Assembly: GCA_951828585.1 (NCBI GenBank)
Contig: OX639991.1
Span: 1,024,576 to 1,088,575, forward strand
From: Longimicrobiales bacterium
GTDB taxonomy: Bacteria > Gemmatimonadota > Gemmatimonadetes > Longimicrobiales > Gaopeijiaceae
Direction: 5' to 3'
Length of the DNA: 64,000 bases
Shown here piece after piece: positions 19,701-25,599 of the stretch. The notes under the pieces were generated by a model that saw nothing but the letters and a program-made list of their open reading frames with translations, was not told the origin of the DNA and did no database searches. Position 1 is the stretch's first letter. Each line of letters opens with the position of its first letter. A program made the translations under genes and the position numbers.

Positions 19701-19812
19701 GGCCGGCGAGAAGGGCGAGGGCCAGCGCCATCACCCCCAATCCGCCGCTTGTGGCTTTCCACCGGGCTCTGGGAACGACACCCGGATGTGGGGCAAACGA
19801 ATGAACTGACAT
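16753..19812 (-). CDS. SusC/RagA-like TonB-dependent receptor
   Basis: A 1019-residue outer-membrane receptor. Signal peptide (LGVMALALALLAGPLSAQ), then a carboxypeptidase-regulatory-like domain (GTLVSGETGEPLSNVVVFLD to NVPPGEYEVVAQ), then a plug (GVSVTGASGTAGAGSDILLRG, RPLIYIDGVRM, IERIEVIKGAAASSLYGTDA), then a large beta-barrel ending NLRLNF with the terminal aromatic needed for barrel insertion. The start at 19812 is supported by AAGGAGG just upstream. First gene of the SusC-SusD pair. Complete, with no truncation seen. Confidence 0.92.
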   Translation of the reverse strand: MSVHSFAPHPGVVPRARWKATSGGLGVMALALALLAGPLSAQTGSVTGTLVSGETGEPLSNVVVFLDDTDHRATSNNQGRYLILNVPPGEYEVVAQLIGLREERQTVTVTAEEAELVDISMYPQAVELEGMVVTGTAISAQKREVGNSISLVTAEELAFAGAINLEDALRGRALGVSVTGASGTAGAGSDILLRGTNSVNGRNRPLIYIDGVRMPTGTLEDATGEAYEHATFLGSIREEDIERIEVIKGAAASSLYGTDASAGVIQVFTKRGAPGAPRWTMNVNQAIARAGHVGPAIDPTGLRLNDCTRQLTYSIEQGYHYNLDEQGNFIADPGCPASGTWLRDAHVQDYSLSVRGGSEDVTYYASGAYGVTEGIVAPNESEDVNVRANFTFSGFENFKININNFYTRRDIIWIPNGDNAEGLMFNVARGDQGETPDNDDARVLDLTQDQVVNHFNTSANVAWTPTANFRHEVTLGLDYSNSHYITQRPWLFWNNPLGTRTVDIENRRVITLSYASTYLHELTDDLTSTTSVGVQYNQNEHLGNRTDVQGFIGPGDKVLENAADVTNYNEDRNATEGGGFFIQEQFGWKNRFFVNGGVRADTHSSFGENYTRDTRFTIYPKAQATYTVSDHDFWPIWWETFRLRTAYGQSGEAPPANGSVTTFQIGSLADENDLGFIILNLANLGLGPERTREYEAGFDASLFDGILALNGTYYHRKTFDGLIYAAPPPSNGVNESIPQNIGTWDSRGVEIGTDFLIFEGFDSRVSINANYQFIQDKMIDLGSPQFDQFTFNYLNRYRRGQVIPALIGKKMCNPDELGTLPIYTDDENCVLDGVEISNHPDTFFYAPSRPPHEASLGIRATLFNNFIFDVFGVAQMGHWLYDDMAQELAADGLWPPCWPINNAVNAGVAAEDPSLYAQYTAKEIGQCWESESDNEDWMEPADYFRLQSASLSYRLPRDWLPSRFTGATVQFRATNLFMITNFSGLHPDALIRPAQQIGRGNGYILPPARHFSVNLRLNF

Positions 19813-20427
19813 AGCTCCTCCTTCGCGGATGACCGCGCCTGGGGTTGAAGATGGCATGGAGTTCGCCATCGGGACTGAGCTTGCGCCGGGGAAGGAAGGG
19901 GAAGGGATCGGGCGACGCACCGGCACACAACGGCGAAACAGGTCGGTGACCGTCTGACCCAGGAATGTGCCGGGCGAGAGCGCATCGCCAAAGCTCCTTT
20001 CAAGATGAGGTCGGGGTGAACTTGGTGTCGGGGCGGCAGGACGCGAGAGCGCCCTTCACCCCTACCCCGTTCCATCTCATCTCCGTGGCGGAATACTAGG
20101 ACTGCACTCCAACTGTACGCAAGCGAAACCCGGGGCTTACTGCGAATGCCGAATCCCGGCCGACGGTTTGGCGCGGGCGCCAACCAGGTCCATGAATCCC
20201 ACCACCTTCCCCGGATTCATGATTCCCCGCGGAAGGTGAATAGCAGGGCTGTTCGTCCAAGGAACAACGCAGAGCGAAGCCTTGGAGCCGTCGAATGTAT
20301 ACTGTGATTGACAGAATGTAACGTTCTCTTTACGTCGTGAACCGGCGAAGCGAAGCGGCCAGCGCGGATGCATCGCCGGTCGAATGCCGGGAGGATTTTG
20401 TCCACGGGCTGTTGGCCCCCCCGGCCT
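19813..20427. other. Long noncoding stretch upstream of SusC
   Basis: About 600 bp with no convincing gene. It probably carries the SusC promoter and a leader. It also contains, on the minus strand at 20198-20228, a fragment coding for GIMNPGKVVG, identical in sense to the C terminus of the glcD pseudogene at 21.2 kb, so part of this stretch is displaced glcD 3' sequence. Confidence 0.5.
20198..20228. repeat. 31-bp direct repeat, copy A
   Basis: Matches 21210-21240 at 30 of 31 positions, same orientation, starting CCCACCACCTTCCCCGGATT. It encodes the IMNPGKVVG end of GlcD-type oxidases on the minus strand. The two copies bracket the FitA/VapC module. Confidence 0.8.
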
Positions 20428-20850
20428 TCACACTCCTTGCCACGGATTGACCGCGGCGACTTCCAACCCCGCGAAGTCACGGACATTCCTCGTCACCACC
20501 TGTCCGCCCCGGGAAGCGGCGATCGCTGCGATCTGGCAATCGGCCTGCGATACGGGTCTGTCCGCCCGCCGCCGCGCGGCAGCGATCTTCGCATAGGCGC
20601 GCGCTGCCAAACTGTCGAAGGGCAACACTCGGCGGGCGAAGTCCTCCCTCAACATCCCTTCAATCTCCGCGGCAAGAGCATCTCGGCGTGCCCCGGCCGG
20701 CATGATCGCGACGCCAAACCTCATCTCCGCTTCTCCAATGGCCGTGAAGAACAGGCTTCCGGCCGGACGCCCGCCCACCCACGCTACGACCGCCGGATTC
20801 GGGGCCGGGCGAATCAACTCGGAAATGACGTTGGTATCGAGAATGAACAT
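20428..20850 (-). CDS. vapC: VapC-like PIN-domain toxin
   Basis: A 140-residue PIN ribonuclease with the acidic residues in place: FILDTNVISELIRP (first Asp), TAIGEAEMRFGVA (Glu), VSQADCQIAAIAASRG (Asp) and VTRNVRDFAGL (last Asp). VapC/FitB toxins cleave RNA, typically tRNA or rRNA, and are held inactive by the partner antitoxin. It lies 12 bp downstream of the ribbon-helix-helix gene, forming a two-gene operon. Intact by length and motif. Confidence 0.9.
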   Translation of the reverse strand: MFILDTNVISELIRPAPNPAVVAWVGGRPAGSLFFTAIGEAEMRFGVAIMPAGARRDALAAEIEGMLREDFARRVLPFDSLAARAYAKIAAARRRADRPVSQADCQIAAIAASRGGQVVTRNVRDFAGLEVAAVNPWQGV

Positions 20851-20862
20851 CCCGACTGCAAC

Positions 20863-21105
20863 TCAAGCGAATGTGGGCGGCTCGCGCATCGGCTCCCGTG
20901 GGGGAATGTCCAAATCCACTCCGCCATAGGGTGCGAACCGCTCGCGAATGGCCTCGGCCAAGTTGTGAGGCCCGGCCTCCTGTTCCACCGCATCGCGCAG
21001 GATGTTGCGAGCCTCCTCCTCCATGGAGCGGCCGTTCGTGGCCGCTCGCACGCGAAGCCTGGTCTTTACTCCGTCGTCAAGGTTGCGGATCGTGATGCTG
21101 GCCAT
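20863..21105 (-). CDS. FitA-like ribbon-helix-helix antitoxin
   Basis: An 80-residue protein with an N-terminal ribbon-helix-helix: strand MASITIRNLDDGVKTRLRVR, helix NGRSMEEEARNILRDAV, followed by a flexible toxin-binding tail rich in Pro and Arg. FitA-type antitoxins dimerise, bind an inverted repeat upstream of their own gene and neutralise the PIN toxin. GGAGGAG precedes ATG 21105, and a 17-bp inverted repeat is present 50 bp upstream, consistent with autoregulation. Confidence 0.88.
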   Translation of the reverse strand: MASITIRNLDDGVKTRLRVRAATNGRSMEEEARNILRDAVEQEAGPHNLAEAIRERFAPYGGVDLDIPPREPMREPPTFA

Positions 21106-21154
21106 GGTGGTGTCTCCTCCCGTCCCAAAAAGGGGCGTGTCAGATAGTATATTA

Positions 21155-21171
21155 TGATTGCAATGCAATCA
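21155..21171. promoter_or_regulatory. Inverted-repeat operator of the FitA/VapC operon
   Basis: TGATTGCA-A-TGCAATCA: perfect 8-bp arms around one central base, next to an AT-rich TATATTATG stretch that could include the -10 box. Located 50 bp upstream of the antitoxin start; the expected binding site of the FitA-like protein, alone or with VapC. Confidence 0.6.
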
Positions 21172-21184
21172 CGTCAAGGATCCG

Positions 21185-21930
21185 TCATGGAGTATCAAGG
21201 GCTGTCAACCCCACCACCTTCCCCGGATTCATGATCCCCCCCGGGATCCAGCGCCGCCTTAACCGACCACATCACCGCCATCCCCGCGCCCCCGAACTCC
21301 TCCCGCAGAAACCCGATCTTCCCCACCCCGATCCCGTGCTCCCCCGTGCAGGTCCCCTCCATGGCAAGCGCGCGCCGCACGATGCGTTCGTTGAGGGCGT
21401 AACGGAAGGCCGTGCCCCCGAGCCCGCGGCAGATCTCCTCGGTCATGGCGCCGTTACCCGGCCGAGGACTTCCGCGCCCGCCCACCGGTCCGCACCACTT
21501 CGCCGCTGGCCCAGCACCGCGGTGAGCGAGACCACGTTGTCGCGCATGGTGCCGTACCGCACCGTCGTGGACCCCGACGGGCCCGTGGCGGCCATCCCGC
21601 CGAGCGTCGCGTCGGCCCCCGGATCGACCGGGAAGAAGAGTCCCCTGTCCCGGAGTTCGCGGTCCAGCTGCATCCGTGTCATCCCGGCCTCGAGCGTCGC
21701 GTCCAGGTCGTCGGGACGGACGGCCAGAACGCGGTTCATTCCGCTCATGTCGATGCAGATGCCTCCGTGGAGGGCCTGCACGTGCCCCTCGATCGAGGTG
21801 CCGGCCCCGAAGGGGATGACCGGGGTGGCGTGGCGCGCGCAGGTCCGGACAACGAACGCGACCTCTTCGGTGGACTGCGCGAAGACGACAGCGTCGGGGG
21901 GGATGGGGGGGTGGTGGGAGTCGTCCTTGC
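21185..21930 (-). pseudogene. glcD: GlcD-like FAD-linked oxidase, internally deleted remnant
   Basis: Two pieces of one protein are recognisable. The N-side piece contains the FAD-binding PCMH domain (PPDAVVFAQSTEEVAFVVR, TPVIPFGAGTSIEGH, LFFPVDPGADATLGGMAATG, STTVRYGTMRDNVV). The C-side piece has the terminal GTCTGEHGIGVGKIGFLREE and, after a frameshift in a C7 run at 21236-21242, IMNPGKVVG. Roughly 200 residues between them are missing, as is the N terminus, which abuts a truncated PIN gene near 21930. Intact relatives oxidise D-lactate or glycolate using FAD. It cannot be functional. Confidence 0.8.
21210..21240. repeat. 31-bp direct repeat, copy B
   Basis: Second copy of the repeat at 20198-20228 (one mismatch), located in the 3' end of the glcD remnant. 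The spacing between copies is 1012 bp and contains only the FitA/VapC operon and its operator. Confidence 0.8.
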
Positions 21931-21936
21931 CGTGGT

Positions 21937-22239
21937 GGCCCCCGCAGCCACGGCACACGCGAGAAACTTGTCGTCATCCGTGTCCGCACAAACCGGTTCG
22001 GGCAAGGGGGCCGCCGAGACGAGAGTAGCGAAGCCGACGACAAGTCGCAGTGCGGGTTCAAGTTCCACCTCCGGAAAGCGCGCCGACAGTCGTTCGCCGA
22101 CCCGAACGTATTCCTCGATGATCTCGCGGGACACCACGAACTCGATTCTCTCGTCGCGCCAGGCTGCGAGCACATCCCCCGGAGGTCCACCGAAGAACAC
22201 ACCTGAGATGAAGACGTTGGTATCGACTACGACCCTCAC
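21937..22239 (-). pseudogene. PIN-domain toxin, C-terminally truncated
   Basis: Starts at GTG 22239, overlapping the stop of the AbrB-like gene (GTGA). Residues 1-101 are a normal PIN_3-type toxin: VVVDTNVFISGVFFGG, FVVSREIIEEYVRVGERL, CADTDDDKFLACAVAAGA. After residue 101 the sequence turns into frame-shifted glcD DNA; the open frame runs on to 21745 but encodes nonsense. The last strand and fourth acidic residue of the fold are lost, so the toxin is probably dead while its antitoxin is retained. Confidence 0.75.
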
Positions 22240-22496
22240 GGCGATCGCACGGCGCGAATCGCCTCCGCGATGTCGGATCTGCCCAGTCCAGCGCGCCGCG
22301 CACCCTCTCGCGCCTTCGCGACGACTTCATCGAATTCCTGCATGGAAGGCGCTTCGATCACCTTGAGTACAACCGTTCCGTCTTCGCCGAGCACCAGGAA
22401 CTCCGTGCCGGGTTCGAGTCCCAGCCTTAGCCGGATCGCTTCGGGAATAACGATCTGACCCCTTGATGACAGCCTGGTTGTCGCGAAATCGTTCAT
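22236..22496 (-). CDS. AbrB/MazE/SpoVT-family antitoxin
   Basis: An 86-residue protein with a swapped-hairpin AbrB domain: TTRLSSRGQIVIPEAIRLRLGLEPGTEFLVLGEDGTVVLKVI. It is translationally coupled to the truncated PIN gene (GTGA overlap at 22236-22239), the standard layout of a VapB-VapC pair. The C-terminal helix (SMQEFDEVVAKAREGARRAGL) is probably the toxin-binding part. With the toxin truncated it may now be an orphan regulator. Confidence 0.85.
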   Translation of the reverse strand: MNDFATTRLSSRGQIVIPEAIRLRLGLEPGTEFLVLGEDGTVVLKVIEAPSMQEFDEVVAKAREGARRAGLGRSDIAEAIRAVRSP

Positions 22497-22505
22497 CCAC
22501 GAATC

Positions 22506-22931
22506 TTACTGGTAAGGCGGTATTGCGTCAAACCGTGGCAGAACGACGGGTCCCGGCGGGAACAGGGTCAAGTCCGGTGAAGACCAGGGGAACAGGGTGT
22601 CGGAGGGCGGGGATCCGGTCGGCTGGAACATCCTGTGCCGACACTGCCTTACCTTGCGGAACCCCGAGAACGACGAGTACCCGAGCACGCCGCCGAGGAC
22701 GGCGCCGATCCTCACGTAATCTCCGTCCGAACTGAAGACGGCAGTGGCGACTCCGGCGGTGGCCCCGATGGCATCCACGAAGGGCATGGTCCTTTCGGTG
22801 GTGCACGCCCCCTGGGGAACCGGCTCGTTGGCCGGGATGAAGTCCGGCGGGCCGTCCACGAGGACCAGCGAGCAACCGGATGTGAAGGCCAGGGTGCCGA
22901 TCAGCAGCAGTTTGGCAGCGCTCGGAAACAT
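22506..22931 (-). CDS. Small hypothetical lipoprotein
   Basis: A 141-residue predicted lipoprotein: AAKLLLIGTLAFTSGC with Cys near residue 20, then SLVLVDGPPDFIP and a Gly-rich hydrophobic stretch (IGAVLGGVLGYSSFSGF). CAGGAG precedes ATG 22931 by 9 bases, favouring it over an ATG 9 bases earlier. The C-terminal third is Pro-rich and may be degraded. No family recognised with confidence; similar short lipoproteins occur in Gemmatimonadota genomes. Confidence 0.6.
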   Translation of the reverse strand: MFPSAAKLLLIGTLAFTSGCSLVLVDGPPDFIPANEPVPQGACTTERTMPFVDAIGATAGVATAVFSSDGDYVRIGAVLGGVLGYSSFSGFRKVRQCRHRMFQPTGSPPSDTLFPWSSPDLTLFPPGPVVLPRFDAIPPYQ

Positions 22932-23065
22932 TGAGATCATCTCCTGATTCAGGGTCGATGGCGGGTGTCGATCGTACCTGCAACGCCCCTTTCCGGTCGG
23001 CACCCATTCGCAAAGTGGCTACGAAACACCTTCGGTTGTCAATCGCCGGGTGACCTCGGGGGATG

Positions 23066-23100
23066 TTGACACTACGGTTTTTGTTCGGTATCCTGTTCGG
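23066..23100 (+). promoter_or_regulatory. Consensus promoter of imuA with a GTTCGG direct repeat
   Basis: TTGACA (23066-23071), a 17-bp spacer and TATCCT (23089-23094), ending 9 bp before the ATG. GTTCGG occurs at 23083-23088 and 23095-23100, bracketing the -10 box. GTTC-N7-GTTC is the LexA box of alphaproteobacteria; here the spacing is N8. Because imuA is an SOS gene elsewhere, a damage-responsive operator is a reasonable inference. Confidence 0.55.
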
Positions 23101-23103
23101 CCC

Positions 23104-23854
23104 ATGACCACTGTGCCGAAGACCAGGCGGGAAACCGCGGAGGTGCTCCGCCGGGCGATCCGGGAGATCGAGGAAGCCCGGTCGCCGGACCGGCCGCATC
23201 TGCCGCTGGGCGTCCCCGAGTTCGACCGGGCCCTGCCGGGCCGGGGTCTGCGGTTGGGCTGTATCCACGAGGTGGGGGGGGACGAGGCCGCCACCGGGTT
23301 CTGCGCCGTGCTGCTGGCGCGGGCCGGGGGCGGTGGGGGGGGACGGAGGGGGTCGCTGCTGTGGCTTGCGCGGAGAGATGACCTGTACGCGCCCGGGCTG
23401 GTGCGCTACGGGATCGGGGCCGGGCGGCTGCTGGTCGTTTCGGGGCTGAACCGGCAGGCCGACATGTTGTGGGCCATGGAAGAGGCGCTGCGCTGCCGCG
23501 CGCTGGCGGGGGTGGTGGCCGAGGCGGAGGCGATCGGCCTGACGGCGGGAAGGCGGCTGATGCTCGCTGCGGAGGGGACGGGGGTGTTGGGGTTGGTGCT
23601 GTCGCGCGAAGGTGGTGGGCGGAGGCGGAGTGGGGTGGGGGTGGCGGTGGCGGTCAGCCGGTGGCGGGTGACGGCCGTCCCGGGCTTGGGGGGTGGGGGG
23701 GGGGGCGAGGTGGCGCGTCGAGTTGTTGCGCTGCCGGGGTGGGAGGCCGGTCGGCGGGGTGGTGGGGTGGAGAGAGGAGGGATGGACGAGCGCGGCTCCC
23801 TGGCACCTCACCGAAGTGGAGGCGGCGCCAGGGAGCCGGGACACATGCTGCTAG
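23104..23854 (+). pseudogene. imuA: ImuA-like SOS mutagenesis protein, frameshifted in a G11 tract
   Basis: A RecA-like protein of about 250 residues. N-terminal LPLGVPEFDRALPGRGLRLGCIHEVGGDE, then LLWLARRDDLYAPGLVRYGIGAGRLLVV and ALAGVVAEAEAIGLTAGRRLMLAAE, fit ImuA. The first frame degenerates after a run of eleven G (23695-23705); the next frame over resumes RWRVELLRCRGGRPVGG and ends TEVEAAPGSRDTCC at TAG 23852-23854, the expected ImuA C terminus. ImuA works with ImuB and DnaE2 in translesion synthesis, but neither gene follows. The lesion is either real decay, slippage in the G tract, or a read error. Confidence 0.7.
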
Positions 23855-23890
23855 CAATAAGTGCTAGCACTGTTGGCAGCTAGCGCTAGC
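23850..23890. repeat. Cluster of four GCTAGC palindromes
   Basis: GCTAGC occurs at 23850-23855, 23863-23868, 23879-23884 and 23885-23890, four times in 41 bp, overlapping the true imuA stop. Two copies sit in the larger palindrome TGCTAGCA/GTGCTAGCAC and two abut as GCTAGCGCTAGC. Function unknown; may be a binding cluster or a hairpin-forming 3' end. Confidence 0.45.
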
Positions 23891-24028
23891 GCAGGATCTG
23901 GTCTTCACTGAACCGGAAACCACGGTCTGATAGGGGCTTGCGTGATTCCCGTACCATCCGGGTAAGGCGTGGTTCCCCGGAACGGGGCTTCGCGCGGTGA
24001 GCAGCCGACCGACCCGCGCGCCGCCGCC

Positions 24029-24384
24029 CTATGGCCTCAGCTGACGCAACCGCTTCCCGGCCCGCCAGATCTCCTGGTCGGCCATCTCGGCGAGTTCGGT
24101 TTCGAGGCGCTCCCGGTAGTCCGCACGGCCGCACTCCTCGATCACGACCCTCGCCTCTTCACCCGTCTTGACGCGCTCGTAGAGCTCGTCGAAGAGGGGG
24201 GTGACGGCGTCCCGGAACCGGTGCCGCCAGTCCAGCGCGCCCCGCTGCGCCGTTGTCGAGCAGTTCCGGTACATCCAGTCCATCCCGTTCTCGGCCACAA
24301 GGGGCATGAGGCTCTGGGTCAGCTCCTCGACCGTCTCGTTGAAGGCTTCGGACGGGGAATGGCCATTCTTCCGGAGCACCGTCC
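24029..24384 (-). pseudogene. ilvC: Ketol-acid reductoisomerase C-terminal fragment
   Basis: The minus strand encodes SPSEAFNETVEELTQSLMPL, then GMDWMYRNCSTTAQRGALDW, RFRDAVTPLFDELYERVKTG and DQEIWRAGKRLRQLRP ending at TAG 24029. This is the C-terminal domain of IlvC, the NADPH-dependent isomeroreductase of branched-chain amino-acid synthesis. The N-terminal Rossmann half and start are missing: the upstream side is replaced by the end of the IS21 element, and no ilvC sequence reappears beyond the far IS end. A stranded remnant. Confidence 0.75.
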
Positions 24385-24829
24385 GTATTCCGCCGATGCC
24401 GATCACCGATTCCGCCATGCCGATCACCGATTCCGGGGCATGCCGATCACCTTGGAGGAGAGCGGAGGTCCATAGGGGCGCTGGGGTCGGGTTACGGGTT
24501 TGAAGTTTAGGGGTTGGAGGGGGTAGTCGTCGAGTGTGAAGGGACCGTTGGCAGTGTGTTGCTGGGACGGCCGGCGGGCCGGTTTTTCCGGAGGGGTGTA
24601 GGTAGGGCGAAGGTCTTCGGACGGCCTCTACGGCGCTCTGGAGAGCGGTTTTGCGAGGGAACCGGGCCATTTGTCCCGGATTGGGGGGTGCGGACGGATC
24701 CGGGCCGGCCGCAACGGAACGCCCGGACGGCCGCACGGCCCGCTCAGAGCTGTCTTTCCGTCTTTTCACCCCCGATCGCAGGGAGAGACGCGCTTCCAGA
24801 GGCATGCTTGAGCCCGGTCTCTCGGCGGA

Positions 24830-25594
24830 TCAGGCGTCGCCGGGGACGGCGTCGGCTTCCTTCGTCGAGTCGTAGAGCCTTCTCATCGATCCGCCCTTGA
24901 GGGCGATGCGGTGCGCGTTGTTGAGCAGTCTGTCGAGGATGGCGTCGCCGAAGGTGGGATCGCCGACGACCTCGTGCCAGTGCTCGACGGGGACCTGGCT
25001 GGCCAGCAGCGTGCCGCGGCGGGCGTAGCGGTCGTCGAGGACCTCGAGGAGGTCGTGCCGTCCCTGTCCCGAGAGCGAAGCGAGCCCCCAGTCGTCGAGG
25101 ACGAGGAGCCACGTCCGGGCGAGCCTCTGGATGACCTTGGGATACGACCCGTCGCCGCGGGCGAGGGTGAGTTCGTCAAGCAGGCGGGAGACGCGGTAGT
25201 AGCGCGTCGAGATTCCGGCGCGGCAGGCCTGGTGGCCCAGCGCGCACGCCAAGTAGGATTTTCCCGAGCCCGTGGCACCGCTGACGAGCACGGTTTGGCC
25301 GTCCCGGATCCACTGCCCGGAGGCGAGGCGGAGCACGAGGGATTTGTCCAGTCCGCGAGGGGCCTTGAAGTTGATGTCTTCGATGGTCGCGTCGAGGTGG
25401 AGCTTGGCGTGGCCTTTCAGTCGCTGGTAGCGGCGCTGCTTCCGTTCGGTCTTCTCGCGTTCGAGGAGCAGGGAGAGGCGGTCCTCGAAGGACAGTTCGG
25501 CGATGTCGGGCATGGCGGCCTGTTCCTGGAAGGCCTCGGCCATGCCGGAGAGCCGGAGTTCGTGAAGCAGGTCGAGGGTGGGTTGGCGAAGCAT
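24830..25594 (-). CDS. istB: IS21 helper ATPase IstB
   Basis: A 254-residue DnaA/DnaC-like AAA+ ATPase. N-terminal LRLSGMAEAFQEQAAMPDI, Walker A GATGSGKS near residue 105, Walker B LLVLDDWG near residue 165, and the C-terminal HRIALKGGSMRR typical of IstB. It assists the IstA transposase in target capture. The start is 5 bp past the istA stop, so translation is probably coupled. Intact. Confidence 0.92.
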   Translation of the reverse strand: MLRQPTLDLLHELRLSGMAEAFQEQAAMPDIAELSFEDRLSLLLEREKTERKQRRYQRLKGHAKLHLDATIEDINFKAPRGLDKSLVLRLASGQWIRDGQTVLVSGATGSGKSYLACALGHQACRAGISTRYYRVSRLLDELTLARGDGSYPKVIQRLARTWLLVLDDWGLASLSGQGRHDLLEVLDDRYARRGTLLASQVPVEHWHEVVGDPTFGDAILDRLLNNAHRIALKGGSMRRLYDSTKEADAVPGDA

Positions 25595-25599
25595 GATGG

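Noticed and set aside
19813-20373. Short minus-strand frames upstream of SusC, including one with GIMNPGKVVG
   Set aside because: Not genes: the recognisable part is the displaced 31-bp glcD repeat, and the rest lacks ribosome sites and motifs.
22395-22425. tRNA-like T-loop string GGGTTCGAGTCCC
   Set aside because: It encodes part of the AbrB-like protein (LEPGT) and no cloverleaf can be built around it.
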